NCBI GenBank assembly: GCA_963800285.1
Contig: CAWDAL010000015.1
Location: forward strand, 62,001-126,000
Direction: 5' to 3'
DNA: 64,000 nt
Source: DASUPK01 sp963800285
GTDB lineage: Bacteria; Actinomycetota; Thermoleophilia; Solirubrobacterales; 70-9
Part shown: positions 44,619 through 53,555 of the stretch, piece by piece
Numbering within the stretch: position 1 is the stretch's first letter
How the letters are laid out: each line of letters begins with the position of its first letter
Made by a program: the position numbers and the translations under genes
The notes under the pieces: model-generated
The model's database searches: none
What the model was told of the DNA's origin: nothing
Seen by the model: only the letters and a program-made list of their open reading frames with translations

Positions 44619-44831
44619 CTATTCGAGGACGACGAGGACGTCGCCCTCGGAGACGGACTGGCCCTCCTCGCAGCGAATCTCGGCGACCTTGCCCGGGTCC
44701 TCGGCCTCGACCGGCATCTCCATCTTCATCGACTCGAGGATGACGACGGTGTCGCCCTCGTCGACCTTGTCGCCGACCTTGACCTCGATCTTCCAGACTG
44801 TGCCGGTGATGTGCGCCTCTACGTCAGCCAC
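44619..44831 (-). CDS. Biotin/lipoyl-binding carrier protein (single domain)
   Basis: 70 residues from GTG 44831; TTG 44843 would add four. The whole protein is one biotinyl domain with the canonical ESMKMEMP, whose Lys would be biotinylated by BirA, flanked by ITGTVWKIEVKVGD and GQSVSEGDVLVVLE hairpin halves. It would carry CO2 for an acyl-CoA carboxylase or decarboxylase whose other subunits are not in this window. Stop 9 bp upstream of the enoyl-CoA hydratase start on the same strand; the biotin synthesis genes lie 6-14 kb away. Confidence 0.9.
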   Translation of the reverse strand: MADVEAHITGTVWKIEVKVGDKVDEGDTVVILESMKMEMPVEAEDPGKVAEIRCEEGQSVSEGDVLVVLE

Positions 44832-44852
44832 GCGCCGGGACAATAGTCAAGC

Positions 44853-45539
44853 GTGAAGCCGGAACCCGCGCGCGTCGTGATCGTGGCGGCGCAGAACGAG
44901 GTGGAGCGAGTCGGCGCAGCGCTTGACGCGCTCGCCGAGGCCCTGCCCGGTGCCCGGCTGATGTTGGCCGACGACGCCTCCACCGATGGAACGCAGCAGG
45001 AGGCCATGCGTCACGGCGCCTGGCTCGTGAGCCGGCGGCGCCCGCACGGCAAGGGCGGCAACGTGACGGCCACGGCGGAGGCGGCGGTCGGCGAATTCCC
45101 CTCGGAGGCCACGGCCCTGCTCTGCGACGCGGACCTGGGTCCCACCGCAGCCGAGCTGGTCGCCCTCGTCGATGCGGTCGAGACGGAGCGGTGCGACCTG
45201 GCGGTCGCCAGATTCGCCGAACCCGAGGGCGGTGGATTGGGGATCACGCTCGGCTCCGCGCGCCGGGCGGTCGAGCGCCTCACGGGGTCACGGCTCGAGG
45301 CGCCGCTCTCGGGTCAGCGCGCGATGCGGATCTCGACGCTCCGAGAGCTGATTCCCTTCGCGGACGGCTGGGGGCTCGAGACGGGCATGTCGATCGACGC
45401 GATCCGCGCCGGTTACCGGGTGGAGGAGATCGAGCTGCCGCTCCGCCACCGGACGACCGGCAGGACGCCCGCGGGCTTCCTCCACCGCGCCCGCCAGCTT
45501 CGCGACATCCGCCGGGCAGTGCGAAGCCGGTCTGGATAG
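44853..45539 (+). CDS. Glycosyltransferase family 2-like protein
   Basis: 228 residues from GTG 44853. N-terminal VVIVAAQNEVERVGAALDALAEALPGARLMLADDASTDGT is a GT-A nucleotide-sugar fold, with the DDASTDGT Asp pair; LLCDADLG is the second Asp motif and GWGLETGMSIDAI a C-terminal acceptor-side motif. Resembles glucosyl-3-phosphoglycerate synthase or dolichol-phosphate-sugar synthase relatives. No membrane segment seen. Divergent from the biotinyl carrier, followed 10 bp later by glpK on the same strand. Confidence 0.8.
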   Translation: MKPEPARVVIVAAQNEVERVGAALDALAEALPGARLMLADDASTDGTQQEAMRHGAWLVSRRRPHGKGGNVTATAEAAVGEFPSEATALLCDADLGPTAAELVALVDAVETERCDLAVARFAEPEGGGLGITLGSARRAVERLTGSRLEAPLSGQRAMRISTLRELIPFADGWGLETGMSIDAIRAGYRVEEIELPLRHRTTGRTPAGFLHRARQLRDIRRAVRSRSG

Positions 45540-45549
45540 CGTCCCGCCA

Positions 45550-47004
45550 ATGATCCTGGCCATCGACCAGGGGACCACGGGGACCACCTGCATCGTCTTC
45601 GACGAGCAGGGGCAACCGCGCGGCCGCGCCTACAGCGAGTTCGAGCAGTTCTTCCCGAAGCCGGGCTGGGTCGAGCACGACGCCGCCGAGATCTGGGACG
45701 TGACGCGGAAGGTGGCCGTCGGCGCGCTCGCGGACGCCGGCGTGCAGGGAGCCGACCTGAGGGGAATCGGGATCACCAACCAGCGCGAGACCGTCGTCGC
45801 CTGGGACCCGAGCACCGGCGAACCGGCGCATCGGGCCCTCGTCTGGCAGGACCGACGGACCGCCGCGCGCTGCGACGAGCTGCGGGAGCAGGGCGCCGAG
45901 GACCTGGTCCGCGAGCGCACCGGCCTCGTGATCGACCCCTATTTCTCCGGCACCAAGATCGAGTGGCTGATCAGGAACGCGGACCTGCCGGAGGGGGTGG
46001 CCTTCGGGACGATCGACTCGTGGCTCGTCTTCAAGCTCACCGGCCGCCACCTGATCGACTACTCGAACGCGTCGCGGACCATGCTCTTCGATATCCGCAA
46101 GCTCGGCTGGGACGAGGAGCTCTGCGACATGCTCGGCGTGGACCCGAAGTTGCTCCCGGAGCCGGTGCCCTCCTCGCAGGTCTACGGCACGACCTCGGTG
46201 TTCGGGGGCGAGGTGCCGGTGGCGGGCGTCGCCGGAGACCAGCAGGCCGCCCTCTTCGGCCAGGCCTGCCAGCGGCCGGGTGAGACGAAGAACACCTACG
46301 GCACGGGCAGCTTCGTCCTGCTCAACACCGGGACGGATGCGACCGCGCCGGGCGAGGGCCTGCTCACCACCGTGGCCTGGGGGTTGGACGGCGAGGTCGC
46401 CTATGCGCTCGAGGCCGCGGTCTTCGTGACGGGGGCGGCCGTCCAATGGTTGCGCGACGGATTGCGGATCATCACCCGCGCCGCGGAGAGCGAGGACCTC
46501 GCCGCGTCGCTGGAGTCGAACGACGACATCTACTTCGTTCCCGCCCTGACCGGGCTGGGATCGCCGCACTGGGACCCGTACGCGAGGGGGACGATCGTGG
46601 GCCTGACCCGCGGCGCCACCCGCGCGCACCTCGCCCGCGCGGCGCTCGAGGCGATCGCCTACCAGACGGTGGATGCGGTCAGGGCGCAGGAGGCCGCGGC
46701 CGGCGAGAGCGTCCCCGCGCTGAAGGCCGATGGAGGCGCCGTCGCCAACTCCTGGCTCATGCAGTTCCAGGCCGACGTCCTCGGAGTGCCGGTGATCGTC
46801 CCGGAGGTGCCGGAGACGACGGCGCTCGGCGCGGCCTATCTGGCCGGAATCGCCACCGGTCTCTGGACCGTCGATCAGGTGCGCGAGATGTGGCGTGAAG
46901 CCGCGACCTACGAGCCGGCGATGGCTGAGGACGAGCGGGATCGGCTGATCGGCCGCTGGAGGGAGGCTGTGGCCCGTGCGCGCGGCTGGGCGAAGGCTGA
47001 GTAG
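45550..47004 (+). CDS. glpK: Glycerol kinase
   Basis: 484 residues, standard for GlpK, which makes glycerol-3-phosphate from glycerol and ATP. Motifs: LAIDQGTTGTTCIVFD, GITNQRETVVAWD, GTIDSWLVFKLTG, and TGLGSPHWDPYARG. A rho-independent terminator at 47060-47082 ends it. Glycerol-3-phosphate would feed the next gene product, an acyltransferase of phospholipid synthesis, though the terminator makes them separate transcripts. Confidence 0.97.
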   Translation: MILAIDQGTTGTTCIVFDEQGQPRGRAYSEFEQFFPKPGWVEHDAAEIWDVTRKVAVGALADAGVQGADLRGIGITNQRETVVAWDPSTGEPAHRALVWQDRRTAARCDELREQGAEDLVRERTGLVIDPYFSGTKIEWLIRNADLPEGVAFGTIDSWLVFKLTGRHLIDYSNASRTMLFDIRKLGWDEELCDMLGVDPKLLPEPVPSSQVYGTTSVFGGEVPVAGVAGDQQAALFGQACQRPGETKNTYGTGSFVLLNTGTDATAPGEGLLTTVAWGLDGEVAYALEAAVFVTGAAVQWLRDGLRIITRAAESEDLAASLESNDDIYFVPALTGLGSPHWDPYARGTIVGLTRGATRAHLARAALEAIAYQTVDAVRAQEAAAGESVPALKADGGAVANSWLMQFQADVLGVPVIVPEVPETTALGAAYLAGIATGLWTVDQVREMWREAATYEPAMAEDERDRLIGRWREAVARARGWAKAE

Positions 47005-47059
47005 GGTTGACCGAAGCGCGTAACCCACGCGTAAGCGCTGGGTAGGAATCAGCAGGTGG

Positions 47060-47082
47060 CGCCGTCTTTGACGGCGTTTTTT
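47060..47082 (+). terminator. Rho-independent terminator after glpK
   Basis: Seven-base stem CGCCGTC/GACGGCG (47060-47066 and 47070-47076) with a TTT loop and a following run of six T. It lies 56 bp after the glpK stop and 21 bp before the acyltransferase ATG. This is the only clear T-tract terminator in the window. Confidence 0.88.
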
Positions 47083-47102
47083 GTGACCACAGGGTGGAAG
47101 AG

Positions 47103-47897
47103 ATGCCGAAGGTGAATCCAAAGGACATGAAGCCGCAGGTCTACAAGGACCCCAGGCCGGCCGAGATGTTCATGCCGTTCCACCGGTGCGCGCGCAAGGG
47201 CGTCGGCTGGATCTACGACTTCGTCCGGGTGATCCTCACCATCCCGACGATCCTGTTCTACCGGGCGCGCGCCATCGGAGTGGAGAACGTGCCGGCAACT
47301 GGCCCGGTCGTCCTCGCGCCCAACCACTTCTCGCAGTGGGACCACTTCTTCGCCGCGGTCTATCTCCCCCGGAAGGTGCAGTTCATGGCCAAGTCGCAGC
47401 TCTTCTCGAACCCGGCCATCAAGTACATCTTCAAGCACGGCGGCGTCTTCCCCGTGCGGCGCGGATACCACGACGAGGAGGCCTTCATCACCGCCAACAC
47501 CGTCCTCGACCGCGGCGGCACGATGCTGATGTACGCGGAGGGTGGACGATCCCGGACGGGAGACCTCGGCGAGCCCAAGCGCGGCATCGGCAAGATCGCC
47601 CTCGAGTCCGGCGTGCCGGTCGTGCCCGTAGCGATCCACGGGTCCGCGCACGTGCGGGGCTGGAAGCGGCTCCGCTTCCCCAAGGTGACGATCCAGTACG
47701 GAGAGCCGGTCACCTTCCCGGTCAACGCCGATCCCGACCGCGACGAGCAGCAGCAGGTCGCCAATCAGATCTTCGACCGGGTGCGCGCCATGTACGTCGA
47801 CCTCGAGGAGCACGGCCGACGCGACGTGCTCAAGCGGCTCCGCGACGGCCTGCCGGCGGCAACGCCGTCGCCCCATCGTGAAACGGGTCGCGCCTAG
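47103..47897 (+). CDS. 1-acyl-sn-glycerol-3-phosphate acyltransferase (PlsC-like)
   Basis: 264 residues from ATG 47103 (GTG 47094 also in frame). PlsC family motifs: PNHFSQWDHFF (NHx4D, catalytic His/Asp), KYIFKHGGVFPVRRG, YAEGGRSRTG (phosphate binding) and VPVVPVAIHGSAHV. A hydrophobic segment near residues 35-55 suggests membrane association. It acylates lysophosphatidic acid to phosphatidic acid in phospholipid synthesis. The next gene is convergent. Confidence 0.92.
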   Translation: MPKVNPKDMKPQVYKDPRPAEMFMPFHRCARKGVGWIYDFVRVILTIPTILFYRARAIGVENVPATGPVVLAPNHFSQWDHFFAAVYLPRKVQFMAKSQLFSNPAIKYIFKHGGVFPVRRGYHDEEAFITANTVLDRGGTMLMYAEGGRSRTGDLGEPKRGIGKIALESGVPVVPVAIHGSAHVRGWKRLRFPKVTIQYGEPVTFPVNADPDRDEQQQVANQIFDRVRAMYVDLEEHGRRDVLKRLRDGLPAATPSPHRETGRA

Positions 47898-47916
47898 GCG
47901 CGCCCTCGCATCAACG

Positions 47917-48825
47917 CTACTCCTCGTAACGAGGCTCCAGCTTCTCCCAGAACTCCGGGTCGTGGCCCGGGACGATGAGCGCGTACGGATAGGTGCGCCG
48001 GTAGGCCTGCAGCTCCCGCAGCGAGCGGCGCCAGTTGTGCTCGTCGGCCATGATCAGCGGCTCCGCGGCGCCCTCGAACTGCTTCCAGTCGTACGCGGCG
48101 TCCCCGACGACCACGAAGTCCCGTCGTGGCAGCCGCAGGATCACCGAGGTGTGGCCGGCGCTGTGCCCGGGCGTGTAGGCGAGGCGCACCGAGCCGTCGC
48201 CGAAGAGGTCGAAGGTCCGCCCGAACGGGCCATATGACTCGACGAGCTCGGCGTCGAAGTCGACGGTGGCGTACTCGAACGCGAAGTCGTAGTGGGTGGG
48301 GTGATAGCCGCGAAGAAGCGGCAGACGGCCGGTGGTGGCGGCCTCCCACTCCGTCGCGCTGAGCACGAACTGGGCCTCGGGGAAAACCTCGATCGCCGAG
48401 GCGTGGTCCTCGTGGAGGTGGGTGAGGACGACCACGTCGATGTCGGAGGCCTCCAGGCCGCGCCTGCGCAGCTGGGAGACGATGTCCTCGCCCTCCCTGA
48501 CCTTGTAGTGGCGGCTGGAGAAGCGGCCGAGATTGTCGCGGGGATCCCTTGCCACCGACGGATGGAGGCCCGTGTCGACCAGGATGTTCCCCGCGCTTGG
48601 GTGACGCGCCAGGTAGGCGGGGACGGGCCGCGATTCCCACTCCTCGGGCTTTGACCCGACTCCGATGGCCCGCAGACGCGCGATCGGGCCGCGCCCGCTC
48701 CGGTTGAAGAAGGTCGCCGGCCAGAGGGCCTCACCCGTGTGCAGCGGCTCGACGATCACGGCTGCCCCTTCGCTGCCGCCGGGCAGCGGTTCCTCCAGTG
48801 GCACCGGTTCCGCATTCACGGACAT
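47917..48825 (-). CDS. MBL-fold metallo-hydrolase, AHL-lactonase-like
   Basis: 302 residues from ATG 48825; the longer open frame to 49263 lies under the divergent SDR gene. Metallo-beta-lactamase fold with THLHEDHA (H-x-H-x-D-H), TPGHSAGHTSV and a later PGHDPEF. Order and spacing resemble the AttM/AiiA N-acyl homoserine lactonase branch, although general lactonases and hydrolases share them. Quorum quenching cannot be concluded from sequence alone. Confidence 0.87.
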   Translation of the reverse strand: MSVNAEPVPLEEPLPGGSEGAAVIVEPLHTGEALWPATFFNRSGRGPIARLRAIGVGSKPEEWESRPVPAYLARHPSAGNILVDTGLHPSVARDPRDNLGRFSSRHYKVREGEDIVSQLRRRGLEASDIDVVVLTHLHEDHASAIEVFPEAQFVLSATEWEAATTGRLPLLRGYHPTHYDFAFEYATVDFDAELVESYGPFGRTFDLFGDGSVRLAYTPGHSAGHTSVILRLPRRDFVVVGDAAYDWKQFEGAAEPLIMADEHNWRRSLRELQAYRRTYPYALIVPGHDPEFWEKLEPRYEE

Positions 48826-48850
48826 TGCGGCCAGCTTATGCTCACCGGCA

Positions 48851-49693
48851 ATGAGCTCACGAATCTTCGCGCCCGGATTGCTGGACGGGCAGGTCTGCGT
48901 CGTCTCGGGAGCCGGGACGGGGCTGGGAAAGGCGACCGCACTCGAGCTCACGGCGCTGGGGGCGACGGTGATCGGCTGCGGGCGACGCGAGGAGCCCCTG
49001 CGGGGCATGGCCGACGAGGTCGCCGCCCGCGGCGGCAGAGCCGAGTTCGAGACGCTCGACATCCGAGACGACGAGGCCGTCGACGGCTTCATGGACGGGA
49101 TCGTCGAGAGGCATGGCCGCATCGACCTGCTCGTCAACAACGCGGGCGGCCAGTTCCTCAGTCCGGCGGAGGCCATCACCCCAAAGGGCTTCCGGACCGT
49201 GATCGAGCTCAACGTCCAGGGCACCTGGCAGATGACCCACGCCGCCGCGACCAAGGCGTTCATCCCTCAGGAGAGCGGCAAGGTGATCAGCATCACCGTT
49301 TCGCCGCACATGGGCTTCCCGGGGATGGTCCACACGGGCGCGGCGCGCGCGGCCGTCGAGAACATGATGCGGACGCTGTCGGTGGAGTGGGCCAGGTTCG
49401 GAATCCGCCTGGTTGCCGTGGCGATCGGTCAGTTCGACACGGAGACGCTGCGGACCAAGTATCCGAAGGCGATCGTCGACAACGTCGCGGGCACGGTGCC
49501 GCTCGGCCGGCTCGGAACCGAGGACGAGATGGCGTGGCTGATGGCCTACCTGGCCTCCCCGGCGGGCGACTTCTTCTCCGGGTCCGTCCTCACGCTGGAC
49601 GGCGCGCGCGACAACTGGTTCGGCAGCTGGCCGCCCGGCGGCGCCTCGGGAGATGGTGGCGAGCCGCTCGCCGAGGAGCGGCACAAGGACTAG
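48851..49693 (+). CDS. Short-chain dehydrogenase, 2,4-dienoyl-CoA-reductase-like, altered active site
   Basis: 280 residues from ATG 48851. Rossmann N-terminus VCVVSGAGTGLGKATALELTALGATV, NNAG motif (VNNAGGQFLSP), and a C-terminal half (SITVSPHMGFPGMVHTGAARAAVENM) that resembles peroxisomal 2,4-dienoyl-CoA reductases, in which the usual Tyr-x3-Lys is replaced by His-x-x-x-Ala-x. The catalytic Tyr is absent and the Lys position is Arg here. A reduction or beta-oxidation auxiliary role is likely but unproven. Its stop overlaps the convergent methyltransferase by four bases. Confidence 0.82.
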   Translation: MSSRIFAPGLLDGQVCVVSGAGTGLGKATALELTALGATVIGCGRREEPLRGMADEVAARGGRAEFETLDIRDDEAVDGFMDGIVERHGRIDLLVNNAGGQFLSPAEAITPKGFRTVIELNVQGTWQMTHAAATKAFIPQESGKVISITVSPHMGFPGMVHTGAARAAVENMMRTLSVEWARFGIRLVAVAIGQFDTETLRTKYPKAIVDNVAGTVPLGRLGTEDEMAWLMAYLASPAGDFFSGSVLTLDGARDNWFGSWPPGGASGDGGEPLAEERHKD

Positions 49694-50472
49694 CGCCTGC
49701 CGGCCGCGATCACGTAGAGGTGGCGGATCACCAGGCCCTCCTCGGCACGCGTGGCCTCGAGGCCCGTCGGAGCGCCGCCCCGGGCCTCGGCCTCGAGCGC
49801 GGCGAGCAGCTCCCTGGCCACATCCTCGGCCGGTTGTCCCTGCTCGATCCAGCGCCCCGCGTCGAGTGTCCGGCGCCGTCCCGAGGCCAGCTCGGCCGCG
49901 ACGCCCGCCTCCTTCATCAGCCCGACCAGCTCGTCCGGCGAGAGAGTTCGAGTATGGCTCGGGTCGCGCAGCCACTCGAGCTCGTCGCGACGCGCGGCGT
50001 GGCTGTCGTCCTCAGCGACCATGTCGATCACCGCGACGAGGCCGCCCGGCCGGCAGACCCTGGCCATCTCGCGTGCGGCCTGCCCAGGGTCATCGAGGTG
50101 GTGAAACGCGAAGCGGCTGACCACGACGTCGAACTGGGCTTCGGGGAATGGCAGCCGGGTGGCGTCGCCCTCCGTGAAGAGCACATTGCGCGCACCTTCC
50201 TCCGCCGCGGACGCCGCCCCGGTGGCGAGCATCTCCGGCGTCAGGTCGGCGATCACCGCGAAGGCGGCGCGTTCGGCCAGGTAGCGCCCGAGTCGGCCGC
50301 TGCCGCCGGCGACATCGAGCACGACGTCGGCGCCGGCGACCGGCACGTGCTCGCCGATCCAGTCCAGGAGATCGCGATCCCGGAAGATCGAGCCGGCGAC
50401 CTCGAACGAGGCGGCCTGCTTCGCGAACTCGCGCTTGGTGGTCGCCCGGTGGCTCGCCTCGGACTCGCTCAT
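49690..50472 (-). CDS. Class I SAM-dependent methyltransferase
   Basis: 260 residues. SAM-binding motif I VVLDVAGGSGRLGRYLAE (D-x-A-G-G-S-G), motif II AVIADLTPEML, post-motif FAFHHLDDPGQAAREMARVCRPGG. The family resembles small-molecule UbiE/COQ5-type methyltransferases. Substrate unknown. It follows the downstream SDR in the minus-strand unit (16 bp gap) that includes the next gene set. Confidence 0.86.
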   Translation of the reverse strand: MSESEASHRATTKREFAKQAASFEVAGSIFRDRDLLDWIGEHVPVAGADVVLDVAGGSGRLGRYLAERAAFAVIADLTPEMLATGAASAAEEGARNVLFTEGDATRLPFPEAQFDVVVSRFAFHHLDDPGQAAREMARVCRPGGLVAVIDMVAEDDSHAARRDELEWLRDPSHTRTLSPDELVGLMKEAGVAAELASGRRRTLDAGRWIEQGQPAEDVARELLAALEAEARGGAPTGLEATRAEEGLVIRHLYVIAAGRR

Positions 50473-50488
50473 GGCGCGAGGTCGCCCG

Positions 50489-51328
50489 TCAGGAGTACAT
50501 GCCGGTGAACTGGCCCCCGGTGACGTTGATCACCTGACCGTGGACGAAGTTGGCGTACTCGGAGCACAGGAACGCGATCGGGCCGGCCGCGTCGGACGGC
50601 TCCGCCGGGCGGCCCAGCGGGATGGTCATCCGCGCCATCTGGCGCAGCTGCTCGGGGATCCCCAGGGAGACCTCCTCGCCGCTGCTCTCTCCGGCGGCCT
50701 GCATCGTCTCGCCCTTCTCCTTCGCCTGGGTCAGCCGCGTCTCGACGAACCCGAAGGCGACGGCGTTCGAGTTGATCTTGAACTGGCCCCACTCCTTGGC
50801 GATGGTCTTGGTCAGTCCCGTCAGCCCGGCCTTGGCGGATGAGTAGTTCGCTTGGCCGGCGTTGCCCATCGTTCCCGAGATCGAGGTGATGTTGACGATC
50901 TTGCGGAAGACCTCCTCGCCGGCCTCGGCCTCCTTCTTGGCGGCCTCGCGCCAGCTCGGGGCGATCGCGCGGATCACCCGGAAAGGGACGATCGTGTGGA
51001 TGTCGAGCATCGCCTGGAACTGCTCGTCGGACATCTTGTGGACGACCCCGTCCCAGGTGTAGCCGGCGTTGTTGACCACCGCGTCCACCTGGCCGAAAGC
51101 GTCGATCGCTGACTGGACCAGCTGATCCGGGATGCCCGGCTTGGTGAGGTCTCCGGCGAAGACGGCGGTCTCGCCGTCGATCTCCTGTGCGGCCTGCTCC
51201 GCGACGTCCCCGTCGAGGTCGTTGATCAGCACCTTGGCGCCCTCGCGCACGAACAGCTCGGCTGTCGCTCTGCCGATGCCTCGTGCGGAGCCGGTGATGA
51301 TCGCGCTCTTTCCGTCAAGCAGTCCCAA
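50489..51328 (-). CDS. Short-chain dehydrogenase/reductase (FabG-like)
   Basis: 279 residues, classical SDR: TGSARGIGRATAELF (TGxxxGIG), NDLDG cofactor region, NNAGYTWD, ITSISGTMG (Ser), and the catalytic YSSAK pair, with a GFVETRLT C-terminal loop. A 30-residue insert (GETMQAAGESSGEEVSLG) makes it longer than FabG. It is likely a 3-oxoacyl-thioester or alcohol reductase; a specific substrate cannot be read. It follows the thioesterase gene by 36 bp on the same strand and may share its transcript with the methyltransferase. Confidence 0.9.
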   Translation of the reverse strand: MGLLDGKSAIITGSARGIGRATAELFVREGAKVLINDLDGDVAEQAAQEIDGETAVFAGDLTKPGIPDQLVQSAIDAFGQVDAVVNNAGYTWDGVVHKMSDEQFQAMLDIHTIVPFRVIRAIAPSWREAAKKEAEAGEEVFRKIVNITSISGTMGNAGQANYSSAKAGLTGLTKTIAKEWGQFKINSNAVAFGFVETRLTQAKEKGETMQAAGESSGEEVSLGIPEQLRQMARMTIPLGRPAEPSDAAGPIAFLCSEYANFVHGQVINVTGGQFTGMYS

Positions 51329-51364
51329 GGTTCTTCCCTCCTGTTGTGAGTGGGGGGCGGATTC

Positions 51365-51781
51365 TTACCCAAACCGGTAAGTGGCGATCCCATGGGCGAT
51401 CACGGTGCCCTCGGGATCGGTGACCGTGACCTCGCAGAAGCTGAGACGCCCGCCCCGCTTTGCGACGCGGCCCTTCGCCCGCAGGTCGACGCCGCTCGCG
51501 GCCGAGGCGAAGTTGACCGACAGCGAGACGGTCGAGCCGGCGACGCCCTCGGGAACCTCGTCGGTGGCCCAGGCGGCCGCCATCGCCGCCGTGTCGATCA
51601 GGGCGCCGATCGCGCCGCCGTGCACCACCTCGCCGATCGTCGCCAGCTCGGGCTTGAAGGGGAGCTCGAGGACCGCCTCGTCGGCGCCGAGGGAGGCGAC
51701 GCGAATCCCGAGCTGCGCCGCGTGCGGCGAGTTGGGGATGAAGGACGCGATGATCTCCCGGCGGGTCGGGCTCTCGTTCAC
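51365..51781 (-). CDS. PaaI-like hotdog thioesterase
   Basis: 138 residues from GTG 51781. Hotdog fold with the acyl-CoA thioesterase motif GEVVHGGAIGALIDTAAMAAAWA (G-x-x-H-G-G), as in PaaI and YbgC-like families, which hydrolyse medium or aryl acyl-CoA. The frame extends to 52081 within the preceding gene, but the GTG start matches the first conserved residues. Same-strand neighbours are an SDR and an MFS transporter. Confidence 0.87.
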   Translation of the reverse strand: MNESPTRREIIASFIPNSPHAAQLGIRVASLGADEAVLELPFKPELATIGEVVHGGAIGALIDTAAMAAAWATDEVPEGVAGSTVSLSVNFASAASGVDLRAKGRVAKRGGRLSFCEVTVTDPEGTVIAHGIATYRFG

Positions 51782-51800
51782 ATGCAGACTGTATGCGAAG

Positions 51801-53465
51801 TTAGAGCCCGAGCAGGGCTGGGCCGAGCGAGAAGACCGAGCGCGGGTTGACCCCGTGCTCCTGTTCGAACTTGTGCTGCAGCCGGTCGTCGAAGAGGGCG
51901 AGCAGCAGCTCCTCGCGGCTCGAGCCGAAGTCGCACGCCGCCCGGTCGAGCGCCGCCAGGGATTGGTCCTGGAGGAAGCCGGAGATGCCGCCGGTGTCGG
52001 GCAGGTTGCGGTCCTTGCAGGGATCGCGGATCGGCACGGTCTCCTGGCCGGTGTCCGCGAAGACGATGCCGTAGCCGGCAAGTGCCGCGATCGACGCCAC
52101 GGCTGCCGTCGCCAGCGCCGGCCGGGCGAGGGCCGCCCCTAACGCCTCCGAGAGCAGGATCAACGCCGCCAGGAGCGCCAGACCGGCGGTGACGATGAAG
52201 GTGCTCCGGAAGGCGTCGCGGACGGCCCCCGTGACTACGTCATCGAGCTTGGCGCCGAGGCGGTCGAGCTCCGGCACGTCCTTGGAGTCGAGGTCGGAGC
52301 GGGCGTTCCTGACGGACTTCTGGAGCTGACCGCGAGGATCGTCCGTATTGAGGCTGCCGAAGAGATCGGGCGCGATCGCGATCTTGTCCTCCGGCGGCAG
52401 GTGGGCGTCGAGAACCGCCGCGGTGCCCTGCTCGCGAGCTGAGTCGATCGTGGAGGTCAGGTTCGAGGAGATCAGCGGAGCGAGGGCCGCGAGGGCGATC
52501 GCGATGCCGGCGTGGCGGATCGAGAGCAGGCGGGCCACGTCGTGCCGGGTGCGCTCGGGCATCAGCTCGCCGGAGAGAGCGGGCAACGCCATGCCCATCC
52601 CGGCGCCCGCCAGCACCTGCGGGATCACGGTCCACCACGCCGAGGCGGCGGGAAGCAGTGCGAGGCAGCCCACTCCTCCGGCCACCAGCAGGCAGCCGGC
52701 CACCGCACGGGTCTGCGCGGTTCCGGGCAGGCGGGATGAGACCAGCGCGGCGACCGGCAGAACGCTGACGGCGAGGGCCGCCGCGAGCGGCTCGATGCTC
52801 CATCCGGAGACCAGCAGCAGGACGACCAGGAAGATGACCGCAGTCAGCGAGGCCGAGAGCAGCGCCAGGGCGGCCGCGGTTCGGATCGGGAGGGGGCCCG
52901 TTGGCCGGTCCGGATCGCGGCCGTCGTCCGGCTCCACCCGCTCGCGGCGGGCGGCGAGCACGGCGACCACCATCCCGGGAAGCACGATCGGTGCCTGAGC
53001 GAGGAAGATCGCCCGCCAGTCGAAGAGCTGGGTGAGCGCGCCGCCGAGCGCCGGGCCGACCGCGATGCCGAAGACCGAGGCGGCAACCCACATCCTCCGT
53101 CCGGGTCCCGGCCTGCCGGCATCGAGGAGCTCGAAGGCGGCGACCAGCCCGGCCGCGCCGCCGAGCGCCTGGACGCCGCGGAGCACCAGCAGCAGGCCCA
53201 GCGAGTCGGACGCTCCGCAGCCGAGGGAGGCCGCGCAGAAGAGGGCCAGGCCGGCTGCGCCGACGTGCGCGTCGCCGTAGCGACGGCAGAGCCACGCCGC
53301 GGGGAGCAGGGCCAGCGCCAGGACCGCCGTGTAGACCCCCAGCACAAGGGCGACGCCCTCGACGGTCGCGTTGAGCTCGACCAGGATCGAGGGCAGCCCC
53401 AGCGTGACGATCGACGCGTCCGCCAGAGCGACGCCCGCGGCCAGCGCTATGAAGACGCGCCTCAC
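51801..53465 (-). CDS. MFS transporter, 14-TM type with extended cytoplasmic tail
   Basis: 554 residues. Multiple hydrophobic helices from the start (FIALAAGVALADASIVTLGLPSILVELNA), conserved loop RRYGDAHVGAAGL and FGIAVGPALGGALTQLFDWRAIFLAQAP. A polar stretch of about 90 residues between helices (ARSDLDSKDVPELDRLGAKLDD) and a C-terminal 100 residues of hydrophilic sequence (GFLQDQSLAALDRAACDFG) are additions relative to plain DHA2 transporters. Likely drug or metabolite export. Upstream is a GC-rich hairpin that could end the MMPL transcript. Confidence 0.87.
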   Translation of the reverse strand: MRRVFIALAAGVALADASIVTLGLPSILVELNATVEGVALVLGVYTAVLALALLPAAWLCRRYGDAHVGAAGLALFCAASLGCGASDSLGLLLVLRGVQALGGAAGLVAAFELLDAGRPGPGRRMWVAASVFGIAVGPALGGALTQLFDWRAIFLAQAPIVLPGMVVAVLAARRERVEPDDGRDPDRPTGPLPIRTAAALALLSASLTAVIFLVVLLLVSGWSIEPLAAALAVSVLPVAALVSSRLPGTAQTRAVAGCLLVAGGVGCLALLPAASAWWTVIPQVLAGAGMGMALPALSGELMPERTRHDVARLLSIRHAGIAIALAALAPLISSNLTSTIDSAREQGTAAVLDAHLPPEDKIAIAPDLFGSLNTDDPRGQLQKSVRNARSDLDSKDVPELDRLGAKLDDVVTGAVRDAFRSTFIVTAGLALLAALILLSEALGAALARPALATAAVASIAALAGYGIVFADTGQETVPIRDPCKDRNLPDTGGISGFLQDQSLAALDRAACDFGSSREELLLALFDDRLQHKFEQEHGVNPRSVFSLGPALLGL

Positions 53466-53479
53466 GGCCCAAAGCTAGC

Positions 53480-53512
53480 GCGGGCCCAGCCGGCTCAGCC
53501 GGCTGGGCCCGC
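53480..53512 (-). terminator. Perfect 15-bp hairpin between MMPL and MFS genes
   Basis: GCGGGCCCAGCCGGC (53480-53494) and its exact complement (53498-53512) with a TCA loop. It lies 44 bp after the MMPL stop and 15 bp before the MFS start, both on the minus strand. No T-run. GC-rich terminator or leader hairpin; reads equally on both strands. Confidence 0.6.
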
Positions 53513-53555
53513 ACCTCATCCCGGGATCGGCGGGGGGAGAATTCCCGCCGAGCTC

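Noticed and set aside
47083..47098. Crp-like TGTGACCACAGG sequence near the glpK terminator
   Set aside because: Only one half-site matches; the second arm is missing, unlike the two perfect sites reported.
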